Translations under genes and position numbers: made by a program
Source: Pseudomonas sp. Irchel 3E20
GTDB lineage: Bacteria; Pseudomonadota; Gammaproteobacteria; Pseudomonadales; Pseudomonadaceae
Assembly (NCBI RefSeq): GCF_900187645.1
Contig: NZ_FYEE01000012.1
Coordinates: 62,001-126,000, forward strand
DNA length: 64,000 nucleotides
Direction of reading: 5' to 3'
In this document: one piece after another, positions 8,503 to 16,121 of the stretch
Numbering within the stretch: position 1 is the stretch's first letter
Layout: each line of letters opens with the position of its first letter
Notes under the pieces: generated by a model
Seen by the model: the letters and a program-made list of their open reading frames with translations, nothing else
The model's database searches: none
Told to the model about the DNA's origin: nothing

Positions 8503-9090
8503 CTGTGGGAGCGGGCCTTGCCCGCGATGAGGCCGGGGCAGGCGATGCACTTCTGGCAGTTGGAATGCCGCCATCGCGAGCAGGCTCGCTCCCACAGAGA
8601 AAACATGAAAATCCCACCCACACCACCGTTCAACTGTGGGAGCGGGCCTTGCCCGCGATGAGGCCGGGGCAGGCGATGCACTTCTGGCAGTTGGAATGCC
8701 GCCATCGCGAGCAGGCTCGCTCCCACAGAGGAAAAATGGAAATCCTACCCACACCACCGTTCAACTGTGGGAGCGGGCCTTGCCCGCGATGAGGCCGGTG
8801 CAGGCGATGCACTTCTGGCAGCTGGAATGCCGCCATCGCGAGCAGGCTCGCTCCCACAGAGAAAACATGAAAATCCCACCCACACCACCGTTCAACTGTG
8901 GGGGCGGGCTCTGCCCGCGATGAGGCCGGGGCAGGCGATGCACTTCTGGCAGTTGGAATGCCGCCATCGTGAGCAGGCTCCCACAGAGGAAAAATGGAAA
9001 TCCCACCCGCATCACCGTTCACTGTGGGAGCGGGCCTTGCCCGCGATGGCGATTTCAAGACCGCCATCGCGGGCAAGCCAGGTCCCACAG
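8503..9090. repeat. tandem array of five REPIN units (131-bp period)
   Basis: Units begin with TGTGGGAGCGGGCCTTGCCC at 8504, 8635, 8766, 8897 and 9023. The first three steps are exactly 131 bp and the fourth is 126 bp because of a 4-base and a 1-base deletion. Each unit contains a REP palindrome (GGAGCGGGCCTTGCCCGCGATG) facing an inverted partner (CATCGCGAGCAGGCTCGCTCC), i.e. a REPIN. The first four share the same inner and linker sequence. The fifth has a shorter, different inner part (GGCGATTTCAAGACCG). The array fills the gap between two convergent genes, the usual REPIN niche, and may also serve as a terminator or mRNA stabiliser. Confidence 0.9.
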
Positions 9091-9098
9091 GGCCGCCC

Positions 9099-10688
9099 TC
9101 ACCCCCAAGCCTGTCCCCGGCGCTTGAGTTCAAGGCGGCGGACAAACTCCTCCAGCACCAGGGCATACAGGTCATCCTGCAAGTAGGCGTCTTCGATGCC
9201 GGCATCCATGTTCGGGTTGTCGTTGACTTCAATCACCACTACTTGGTCCCCCGACTGTTTGAGGTCCACGCCGTAGAGGCCATCGCCGATCAGGTTCGCG
9301 GTTTTCACCGCCAGTTCCACCACCGCCCGTGGCGCTTCGTGGACCGGTAGGGTGCGGCACTCGCCGTTGATGTCCTGGGCCCGGGCCTTGTGGTTGTAGA
9401 TCTGCCAGTGGCCTTTGGACATGAAGTATTGGCAGGCGAAGATCGGTTTGCGGTTGAGCACGCCGATGCGCCAGTCGTATTCGGTGTAGAAAAACTCCTG
9501 GGCCAGCAGCAGCACGGAGTGCTCGAACAACTGGGCGGTGGCCTGGAGCAAGGCTTGCTGGTTTTCGACTTTGATGACCCCCCGGGAAAAACAGCCATCG
9601 GGGATTTTCAGCACCAGGGGAAAGCCCAAGCGCTCGGCCACCCGGGCGAAGTCCTGCGGTCGTTCCTTGTACAGGATTTCGGTGGCCGGCATGCCTAGGC
9701 GATGGCTTTGCAGCAGGTCGGCCAGGTACACCTTGTTGGTACAGCGCAGGATCGAGGTGGGGTCGTCCATGACCACCAGGCCTTCGCTTTCGGCTTTTTT
9801 GGCGAAGCGGTAGGTGTGGTTATCGACGCTGGTGGTTTCGCGGATCAGCAGGGCGTCGTATTCGGCGAGGCGCGCGTAGTCCTTTTTTTCGATCAGTTGT
9901 ACGTCGATGCCCAGGCCCCGGCCGACGCGGATGAAGTTCTCCAGGGCCTTGGCATTGGAGGGCGGCATCGCTTCTTGCGGGTCGTGCAAGATCGCCAGGT
10001 CATAACGGGCCACGCGGCGCGAACGGGGCAGGCGCCAGATCTTGCGGCTGAAGTTGTCCAGCGCCTGGGCGAATTGATCTTCCTGGTCTTCGCGTAACTT
10101 GTGCAGCGTGCCCGGTTTTATACCTTCTATATGCCAACTGGTGGTTTTACGGAACTCAACTAACAGCACCGGGCAGGGAAAGGCTTCAAATAACTGACGG
10201 GCCAACTCCTGCATGGGTTCAAGATTGGTTTTGCCGAAGTAGAGGGTCAGGGTAAAGCCTTCGGTATTGCTGTAAAGATGATTGCTCAAGGCTTTTTCCA
10301 GGGCCTTGTCCAAGTCATCCAGCGCCAGGCCGTAGAGGGACTTGCGGGTCAGTTCGCTGATGGTGCGCACCGAAGGGATGACCCGGTGGCCGCGGGCTTC
10401 AGCCAGCAGTGAGCAGTAATAGCCGTAGCCCAGGTACTTGTAATTGCGGCACAGGTTGATGACCTGGGTGCGTTTTGCACCATCCCCCTCCTGGGGGTTT
10501 TCCAGGTACTGCTGGGCCGTCATCAGGTCTTCGCTGGGGAAGTATGAGGTCCAGTCTTCTTTGCGCTCGACAATAATTACCAGTTGGCTGCTACTGCGAT
10601 TGACCTCGGTTAAATAACGAGGCTTGGATATTGTCGTGAGCTGTTTTTGCTCGGATACTGCGCGCCACTCACCTTGTACCGCTGACAT
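9099..10688 (-). CDS. RLAN-ATP-grasp protein (RimK-like amidoligase)
   Basis: The protein has about 529 residues. The N-terminal half (about 20-260) matches the RimK-like ATP-grasp N-terminal domain (RLAN). The C-terminal half is an ATP-grasp fold with GFPLVLKIPDGCFSRGV (ATP lid region), YDWRIGVLNRKPIFACQYF and the metal-binding VVIEVNDNPNMDAGIED. Such ligases join an amino acid to a carboxylate through an acyl-phosphate. Comparative work on amidoligases links RLAN proteins to acetyltransferases and peptidases in predicted peptide-metabolite or protein-modification systems. I chose the ATG at 10688; longer in-frame starts at 10730 and 10763 run into the divergent gene. The divergent GNAT gene is probably its partner. 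Substrate and product are unknown. Confidence 0.85.
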   Translation of the reverse strand: MSAVQGEWRAVSEQKQLTTISKPRYLTEVNRSSSQLVIIVERKEDWTSYFPSEDLMTAQQYLENPQEGDGAKRTQVINLCRNYKYLGYGYYCSLLAEARGHRVIPSVRTISELTRKSLYGLALDDLDKALEKALSNHLYSNTEGFTLTLYFGKTNLEPMQELARQLFEAFPCPVLLVEFRKTTSWHIEGIKPGTLHKLREDQEDQFAQALDNFSRKIWRLPRSRRVARYDLAILHDPQEAMPPSNAKALENFIRVGRGLGIDVQLIEKKDYARLAEYDALLIRETTSVDNHTYRFAKKAESEGLVVMDDPTSILRCTNKVYLADLLQSHRLGMPATEILYKERPQDFARVAERLGFPLVLKIPDGCFSRGVIKVENQQALLQATAQLFEHSVLLLAQEFFYTEYDWRIGVLNRKPIFACQYFMSKGHWQIYNHKARAQDINGECRTLPVHEAPRAVVELAVKTANLIGDGLYGVDLKQSGDQVVVIEVNDNPNMDAGIEDAYLQDDLYALVLEEFVRRLELKRRGQAWG

Positions 10689-10779
10689 AGAAAGAGTCCG
10701 TTTGAGAACAGGTTCTTGCCTATAAAGCATGAACTTTCGAGCAAGTCCCGTTTCGTTACGCAACTTTTACGAGTGTGCT

Positions 10780-11229
10780 ATGAACCTAAACTTTCGCCTT
10801 GCAACCCTGGGTGATCTGCCAGGGTTGCTGGCCCTGGAACAGCAGTGTTTTACCCATGACCGCCTCAGCGCCCGCAGCTTGCGCTGGATGCTCAGCCGTG
10901 CCCACGCCAGCCTGATGCTGGTGCAGGCGGGGGAGGCGTTGCTGGGTTATGGCTTGGTGCTGTTTCGCCACGGCAGTGATGTGGCGCGCCTGTACTCCCT
11001 GGCCGTCGCCCCCCAGGGCCGGGGCCTGGGGTTGGGCCGGCAACTGCTCGAACGGGCCGAGGCCTGTGCCCGCGCCCAGGGTTGCGCCTGGCTACGCCTG
11101 GAAGTGCGCCCCGACAACCCGGCGGCCCTGGGCCTGTATGCGGGCCAGGGTTACCGGCGTTTTGCCCGGGTGGAGGATTACTACGAGGATCACAGCCCGG
11201 CGTTGCGCCTGCAAAAGCGCCTTTTGTAG
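10780..11229 (+). CDS. GNAT family N-acetyltransferase
   Basis: The protein has 149 residues and is a single GNAT domain. Motif A, the acetyl-CoA pyrophosphate loop, is visible as LAVAPQGRGLGLGRQLLERAE. Motif B follows as RLEVRPDNPAALGLYAGQGY, close to the RimI type. I took the ATG at 10780; an in-frame ATG at 10729 would add 17 residues that overlap the divergent promoter region. The gene is divergent from the RLAN-ATP-grasp gene, and these two families are repeatedly found together, so it may acetylate the product of that ligase. That link is inference. Confidence 0.88.
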   Translation: MNLNFRLATLGDLPGLLALEQQCFTHDRLSARSLRWMLSRAHASLMLVQAGEALLGYGLVLFRHGSDVARLYSLAVAPQGRGLGLGRQLLERAEACARAQGCAWLRLEVRPDNPAALGLYAGQGYRRFARVEDYYEDHSPALRLQKRLL

Positions 11230-11243
11230 CGCCACGCCGGCCA

Positions 11244-11265
11244 TCTTGATGCCGTCTTAATACGC
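11244..11265 (+). promoter_or_regulatory. direct repeat upstream of kdp, candidate KdpE site
   Basis: Two directly repeated 11-mers, TCTTGATGCCG and TCTTAATACGC, stand end to end, so the spacing is one helical turn. Tandem repeats with an 11-bp period are the usual binding form of OmpR/PhoB-family regulators, to which KdpE belongs. The repeat is about 100 bp upstream of the kdpF start, so it is a candidate operator for potassium-limitation control. Confidence 0.35.
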
Positions 11266-11368
11266 CTCACCGCATTCAATGTCCGACCTTGATACCCCTT
11301 CACCTAACCTCCCTGGCGCACCGGGGGCCGGGTTTGCCGGCCCCTCCTGTCTGATAAGGGGAGCGATC

Positions 11369-11467
11369 TTGTTAACACTGCAATTTATCTACGTCGCCAG
11401 CGGCGTATGCGCCGTCTCGTTGTTCGCCTACCTGGGCTACGCCCTGATTCGTGCAGAAAAGTTCTGA
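11369..11467 (+). CDS. kdpF: KdpF small subunit of potassium ATPase
   Basis: This 32-residue single-helix membrane peptide ends in LGYALIRAEKF, closely resembling the E. coli KdpF tail LVYALINAEAF. KdpF stabilises the KdpFABC complex. I chose the TTG at 11369 because AGGGGAG stands five bases before it and it gives the expected size. An in-frame ATG at 11279 would add a 30-residue non-membrane leader and has no ribosome site. It is the first gene of the kdp operon. Confidence 0.75.
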   Translation: MLTLQFIYVASGVCAVSLFAYLGYALIRAEKF

Positions 11468-11528
11468 TGGCCCGTCCACAGGCTATTTCATCCGCCCTGC
11501 GGGGCTTTCCCGAGCAAGGAAACCGGCA

Positions 11529-11612
11529 ATGTACGACTTGATTTTCGTGGGGTTGACCCTGGTGTTTTTTGGCGCGACGGCCCTGGGCATCGGCGCCTTG
11601 GGCAAGATTTGA
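11529..11612 (+). CDS. 27-residue membrane micropeptide between kdpF and kdpA
   Basis: The ORF starts with ATG and has AAGGA eight bases upstream. It encodes one hydrophobic helix (MYDLIFVGLTLVFFGATALG) with a short basic end (GKI). It ends 14 bp before kdpA. It does not resemble KdpF, which is already encoded just upstream, so it is either a second small accessory subunit or a regulator of the pump. Translation is supported only by the ribosome site and the tight spacing. Confidence 0.6.
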   Translation: MYDLIFVGLTLVFFGATALGIGALGKI

Positions 11613-11625
11613 ACGGAGCATCGAC

Positions 11626-13329
11626 ATGTTGAGCAATCTGCTGGAATTTGCGGTGATGCTCGGTCTTATGACCGTGCTGGCCGTGTTGATGGGCAAATGG
11701 CTGACCCGGGTGTTCACCGGGCCGGGCCATGCCTTGCTGGAACGCGGCACTTACCGTTTGCTGGGGATCGACCCGCGCGAAACCATGGGCTGGGCCCGTT
11801 ACGCCAGCGCACTGCTGCTGGCCAACGCGGCGATGATGCTGCTCGGCTACCTGGTGTTGCGCCTGCAGGGCAGCATGCCCCTCAACCCGCTGGAACTGGC
11901 GGCGCAAACCCCGGACCTGGCGTTCAACACCGCCGCGTCCTTTATCACCAACACCAACTGGCAGGCGTACTCGGGCGAAACCAGCCTGTCGAACTTCAGC
12001 CAGATGGCGGTGATTACCTTCCTGATGTTCGTGGGCGCTACCTCCGGGGTGGTCGCCGCGGCAGGTTTCATTCGCGGTTTGAGCCGTTCCAATTCGGCGG
12101 ATATCGGCAACTTCTGGGTGGACTTCACCCGCATCCTCTACCGCGTGATGTTGCCGGCGTGCTTTGCCATGGCGTTGGTGTATGTCTGGCAGGGCATGCC
12201 GCAGACCCTGGCGTCCCAGGCGCTGGCCACCACCCTTGAAGGCGCGCAGCAGCAACTGATTGTCGGGGCCGTGGCCAGTTTCGAGTCGATCAAGCACATC
12301 GGCACCAACGGCGGCGGCTTTTTCAGCATGAACGCCGCGCACCCGTTCGAGAACCCGACGCCGCTGACCAACGCGCTGCACATCCTGAGCATGCTGCTGA
12401 TCCCGTCGGCCCTGACCTACACCTTCGGCAGCATGCTGCTGCGCCGCCGCCAGGGCTGGGTGTTCTTCGGCACCTTCCTGGTGATGTTCATCGGCTTCTT
12501 GAGCGTGGTGTACAGCGCCGAGCAAAGCGGTAACCCGCTGCTGACCCAGGCCGGCGCCGACCAGGTGCTGTCTGCCGGCCAGAGCGGCGGCAACATGGAA
12601 GGCAAGGAACTGCGCTTCGGCATCGCCGACACCGCGCTGTTCGTCACCACCACCACCGGCGCCACCACCGGCTCGGTGAATGCGATGCACGACTCCCTGA
12701 CCCCCATGGGCGGCTTCGTGCCCCTGGCGCAGATGATGCTCAACTGCGTGTTCGGCGGCGACGGCGTGGGCTTTATCAACTTGATCCAGTACGCGCTGCT
12801 GACGGTGTTCCTGGTGGGCATGATGATCGGCCGCAGCCCCGAGTTCCTGGGCAAGAAGATCGAGGCCCGGGAAATCAAACTGGTGATGCTCTCGGTGCTC
12901 GCGCACCCCATCAGCATCCTCGGTTTCACCGCCATCGCCGCGCTGTGGCCCGACACCCTCAAAAGCCTCAACAACATTGGCCCCCACGGGTTCAGCGAGG
13001 TGCTGTACGCCTACACCTCGGGCACGGCCAACAACGGTTCGGCGTTCGCCGGGCTCAATGCCAACACACCGTTCTTTAACACCACCATTGGCCTGGCCAT
13101 GTTGATCGGGCGCTTCTTTACCATGCTGCCGATGCTGGCGGTGGCCGGTTCCCTGGCGATGAAGAAAAACATCCCGGCCGGTGCCGGCACCATTCCTACG
13201 GCGACGCCGCTGTTCATGTTTTTGGTGGTGTTCGTGGTGTTGGTGGTCGGTGGCCTGACTTTCCTGCCGGCGCTCGCGCTGGGGCCGCTGGTGGAGCAAC
13301 TGCAATTGCTGTCCGGCCAGACGTACTAA
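11626..13329 (+). CDS. kdpA: potassium-transporting ATPase subunit KdpA
   Basis: The protein has 567 residues, near the E. coli length of 557. This is the potassium-selective channel-like subunit, with about ten membrane helices and repeated pore loops. A conserved loop is GTNGGGFFSMNAAHPFENPT; others include SFITNTNWQ and GTANNGSAFAG. I chose the ATG at 11626, preceded by CGGAG; an in-frame upstream start at 11569 lies inside the micropeptide gene. It binds K+ from the periplasm and passes it through KdpB. The next gene is kdpC, not kdpB as in most bacteria. Confidence 0.97.
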   Translation: MLSNLLEFAVMLGLMTVLAVLMGKWLTRVFTGPGHALLERGTYRLLGIDPRETMGWARYASALLLANAAMMLLGYLVLRLQGSMPLNPLELAAQTPDLAFNTAASFITNTNWQAYSGETSLSNFSQMAVITFLMFVGATSGVVAAAGFIRGLSRSNSADIGNFWVDFTRILYRVMLPACFAMALVYVWQGMPQTLASQALATTLEGAQQQLIVGAVASFESIKHIGTNGGGFFSMNAAHPFENPTPLTNALHILSMLLIPSALTYTFGSMLLRRRQGWVFFGTFLVMFIGFLSVVYSAEQSGNPLLTQAGADQVLSAGQSGGNMEGKELRFGIADTALFVTTTTGATTGSVNAMHDSLTPMGGFVPLAQMMLNCVFGGDGVGFINLIQYALLTVFLVGMMIGRSPEFLGKKIEAREIKLVMLSVLAHPISILGFTAIAALWPDTLKSLNNIGPHGFSEVLYAYTSGTANNGSAFAGLNANTPFFNTTIGLAMLIGRFFTMLPMLAVAGSLAMKKNIPAGAGTIPTATPLFMFLVVFVVLVVGGLTFLPALALGPLVEQLQLLSGQTY

Positions 13330-13343
13330 TAAGGGGCTGTGTG

Positions 13344-13988
13344 ATGACGACTCAAACTGCAATCAAGACCCAACCGCTGGTCAAGGGGCTGTTGCGCCCG
13401 GTGCTGGTGTCGGCGGGGTTTTTCCTGCTGCTGACGGGCCTGGGCTATCCGCTGGCGACCACCCTGGTGGCCAACGTGATGTTCCCTTATCAGGCCCAGG
13501 GCAGCCTGATCGAACGTGATGGCCTGGTAATCGGCTCCGCCGTGATCGGCCAGCACTTCTCGCGCCCCGAATACTTCCAAGGGCGCCCCAGCATGACCGC
13601 CGACAAGCCCTATAACGCTGGCTCCAGTGGCGCCAGCAACCTGGGCCCGACCAGCCAGAAACTCATCGACCAGGTGGCTCAGCGCGCCCAGGACTACCGC
13701 CAACTCAACGGCCTGGCGCCGGATGCCTTGGTGCCGGTGGATGCGGTGACAGCCTCGGCCTCGGGCCTGGACCCGCACATCTCCGTGGCCAACGCCCAGC
13801 TCCAGGTGGCGCGGGTGGCACGCCTGCGCAAGGTGCCTGAAGCCGAGCTGATGAAGCAGGTTCAGGCCCATACCGAGCAGCGCACCCTGGGCCTTTTGGG
13901 CGAGCCTCGGGTCAATGTGCTGCAACTCAACCTCGCGCTCGATGCACAGGCTCCCGTGCATCAGCAACCTCTCGCGGCCAGTGAGTAA
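13344..13988 (+). CDS. kdpC: potassium-transporting ATPase subunit KdpC
   Basis: The protein has 214 residues. One N-terminal membrane helix (about 14-38) precedes a periplasmic domain with the family motifs RPEYFQGRPSM, GASNLGPTS and ASASGLDPHIS. KdpC stabilises the complex and raises K+ affinity. I prefer the ATG at 13344, seven bases after AAGGGG, over the GTG at 13341. It lies between kdpA (14-bp gap) and kdpB (11-bp gap), an inverted order relative to the usual kdpABC. Reading frame and motifs are intact, so the subunit should work. Confidence 0.97.
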   Translation: MTTQTAIKTQPLVKGLLRPVLVSAGFFLLLTGLGYPLATTLVANVMFPYQAQGSLIERDGLVIGSAVIGQHFSRPEYFQGRPSMTADKPYNAGSSGASNLGPTSQKLIDQVAQRAQDYRQLNGLAPDALVPVDAVTASASGLDPHISVANAQLQVARVARLRKVPEAELMKQVQAHTEQRTLGLLGEPRVNVLQLNLALDAQAPVHQQPLAASE

Positions 13989-13999
13989 GAGACACAACC

Positions 14000-16066
14000 A
14001 TGCGTAGCAAAAAACCGTTGTTCGATCGCACCATTGTGCTGACTGCCTGCCTGGATGCCTTCAAGAAACTGGCACCCCAGGCGCAGTGGAAAAACCCGGT
14101 GATGTTCGTGGTCTACCTGGGCAGCATTTTCACCACCCTGTTGTGGTTGCAATCCTTGGGCGGCGCTGGCGAAGCCCCCAGTGGCTTTATCCTGAGCATC
14201 ACCCTGTGGCTGTGGTTCACCGTGTTGTTCGCCAACTTCGCCGAGGCCCTGGCCGAAGGCCGTAGCCGCGCCCAGGCCGCCAGCCTGCGCAGCATGAAGC
14301 GCCAGACCCTGGCCAAGGTGCTCAAGCAGCCCAAGTACGGCAGTGCCTGGGCGCCGAGCGAGGCCAGCCTGTTGCGCAAGGACGTCGTGGTGCTGATCGA
14401 GGCCGGCGACCTGGTGCCCCTGGACGGGGTGGTGATCGAAGGTGTGGCCTCGGTGGACGAGAGCGCCATCACCGGCGAGTCGGCACCGGTGATCCGCGAG
14501 GCGGGTGGGGACTTTTCCTCGGTCACCGGCGGCACCCGGGTGCTGTCCGACTGGCTGGTGGTGCGTATCAGCGTTAACCCCGGCGAGTCGTTCCTGGACC
14601 GGATGATCTCCATGGTCGAGTCGGCCAAACGGCAGAAAACCCCCAACGAAGTGGCCCTGACCATTTTGCTGGTGGGCCTGACGTTCCTGTTCCTGCTGGT
14701 GATCGTGACCCTGAGCCCGTACTCGATCTTTGCCGTGGCCATGAGCGGCAGCGGCAGCGTGGTCAGCGCCACGGTGCTGGTGGCGTTGTTGGTCTGCCTG
14801 ATTCCCACCACCATCGGTGGCCTGTTGTCAGCCATTGGGGTAGCGGGCATGAGCCGGATGATGTCGGCCAATGTCATCGCCACCTCCGGCCGCGCCGTAG
14901 AGGCGGCCGGCGACGTGGACGTGCTGTTGCTGGACAAGACCGGCACCATCACCCTCGGTAACCGCCAGGCCTGTGCATTCTTGCCCGCGCCCGGTATCAA
15001 TGAAGCGGACCTGGCCGATGCGGCGCAGTTCGCCTCCCTGGCCGACGAAACCCCGGAAGGGCGCAGCATCGTGGTGCTGGCCAAGCAGAAGTTCGACCTG
15101 CGCGCCCGGGACTTGCAGGCGTTGCAGGCCAGCTTCGTGCACTTCACCGCGCAAACCCGCATGAGTGGTGTTGACCTGCCCAGTGGCCGGCAATTGCGCA
15201 AAGGCGCGGCCGATGCCATTCGCGCCCATATCGAGGCCCTGGGCGGCAGCTTCCCCCAGGCATTGCAGGCCAAGGTCGATGAAGTGGCACGCCGTGGCAG
15301 TACGCCGCTGGTGGTGTCCGACGGGGCCCAGGTGCTGGGGGTGGTCGAGCTCAAGGACATCGTCAAGGGCGGGATGAAGGAGCGCTTCGCCGAGTTGCGG
15401 CGCATGGGCATCAAAACCGTGATGATTACCGGCGACAACCGCCTCACCGCCGCCGCCATCGCGGTGGAGGCGGGGGTGGATGACTTCCTCGCCGAGGCGC
15501 GCCCCGAGGACAAGCTGCAATTGATCCGCGACTACCAGGCCCAGGGCAAGCTCGTGGCCATGACGGGTGATGGCACCAACGACGCCCCGGCGCTGGCCCA
15601 GGCCGATGTGGCGGTGGCGATGAACAGCGGCACCCAGGCTGCCAAGGAAGCGGGCAACATGGTCGACCTGGACAGCAACCCGACCAAGTTGATCGAGGTG
15701 GTGGAAGTGGGCAAACAGATGCTCATGACCCGCGGCGCGCTGACTACCTTCAGCGTGGCCAACGATGTGGCCAAGTATTTTGCTATCGTACCGGCCGCTT
15801 TCGTCGCCACTTACCCGCAACTGGGGGCGTTGAACGTGATGCAGCTGACCAGCCCGAACTCGGCGATCCTCAGCGCGGTGATCTTCAATGCGCTGATTAT
15901 CGTGTTCCTCATCCCGCTGGCGCTCAAGGGCGTGGCTTACCGGGCCATAGGCGCGGCGGCGCTGCTCAATCGCAACCTGCTGATCTATGGGTTGGGCGGG
16001 GTACTGGTGCCCTTTGCGGGGATCAAACTTATCGACATGCTATTGACCGGCCTCGGCCTGGTCTGA
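14000..16066 (+). CDS. kdpB: potassium-transporting P-type ATPase KdpB
   Basis: The protein has 688 residues. It is the P-type ATPase catalytic subunit, with the actuator motif ITGESAPV, the phosphorylated aspartate D312 in DKTGTITLGN, a KGAADAIR nucleotide-site segment, and the hinge MTGDGTNDAPALAQADVAVAM. Membrane helices flank these domains. It couples ATP hydrolysis to K+ import. It follows kdpC by 11 bp. After its stop lies a perfect hairpin (CGGCGCC-GCGAA-GGCGCCG, 16080-16098), which may temper read-through into kdpD. Confidence 0.98.
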   Translation: MRSKKPLFDRTIVLTACLDAFKKLAPQAQWKNPVMFVVYLGSIFTTLLWLQSLGGAGEAPSGFILSITLWLWFTVLFANFAEALAEGRSRAQAASLRSMKRQTLAKVLKQPKYGSAWAPSEASLLRKDVVVLIEAGDLVPLDGVVIEGVASVDESAITGESAPVIREAGGDFSSVTGGTRVLSDWLVVRISVNPGESFLDRMISMVESAKRQKTPNEVALTILLVGLTFLFLLVIVTLSPYSIFAVAMSGSGSVVSATVLVALLVCLIPTTIGGLLSAIGVAGMSRMMSANVIATSGRAVEAAGDVDVLLLDKTGTITLGNRQACAFLPAPGINEADLADAAQFASLADETPEGRSIVVLAKQKFDLRARDLQALQASFVHFTAQTRMSGVDLPSGRQLRKGAADAIRAHIEALGGSFPQALQAKVDEVARRGSTPLVVSDGAQVLGVVELKDIVKGGMKERFAELRRMGIKTVMITGDNRLTAAAIAVEAGVDDFLAEARPEDKLQLIRDYQAQGKLVAMTGDGTNDAPALAQADVAVAMNSGTQAAKEAGNMVDLDSNPTKLIEVVEVGKQMLMTRGALTTFSVANDVAKYFAIVPAAFVATYPQLGALNVMQLTSPNSAILSAVIFNALIIVFLIPLALKGVAYRAIGAAALLNRNLLIYGLGGVLVPFAGIKLIDMLLTGLGLV

Positions 16067-16121
16067 AAGGACTGACTGCACGGCGCCGCGAAGGCGCCGT
16101 TGCCGTTTCACAAGGATTGCC

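Noticed and set aside
8503..9090. CRISPR array
   Set aside because: Repeats are 131 bp with internal inverted REP sequences and no unique spacers; no cas genes.
11488..13362. Long minus-strand open frame of 624 codons across kdpA
   Set aside because: It is antisense to a clear KdpA, extremely rich in His and Gln, and has no family features; GC-rich codons produce such shadows.
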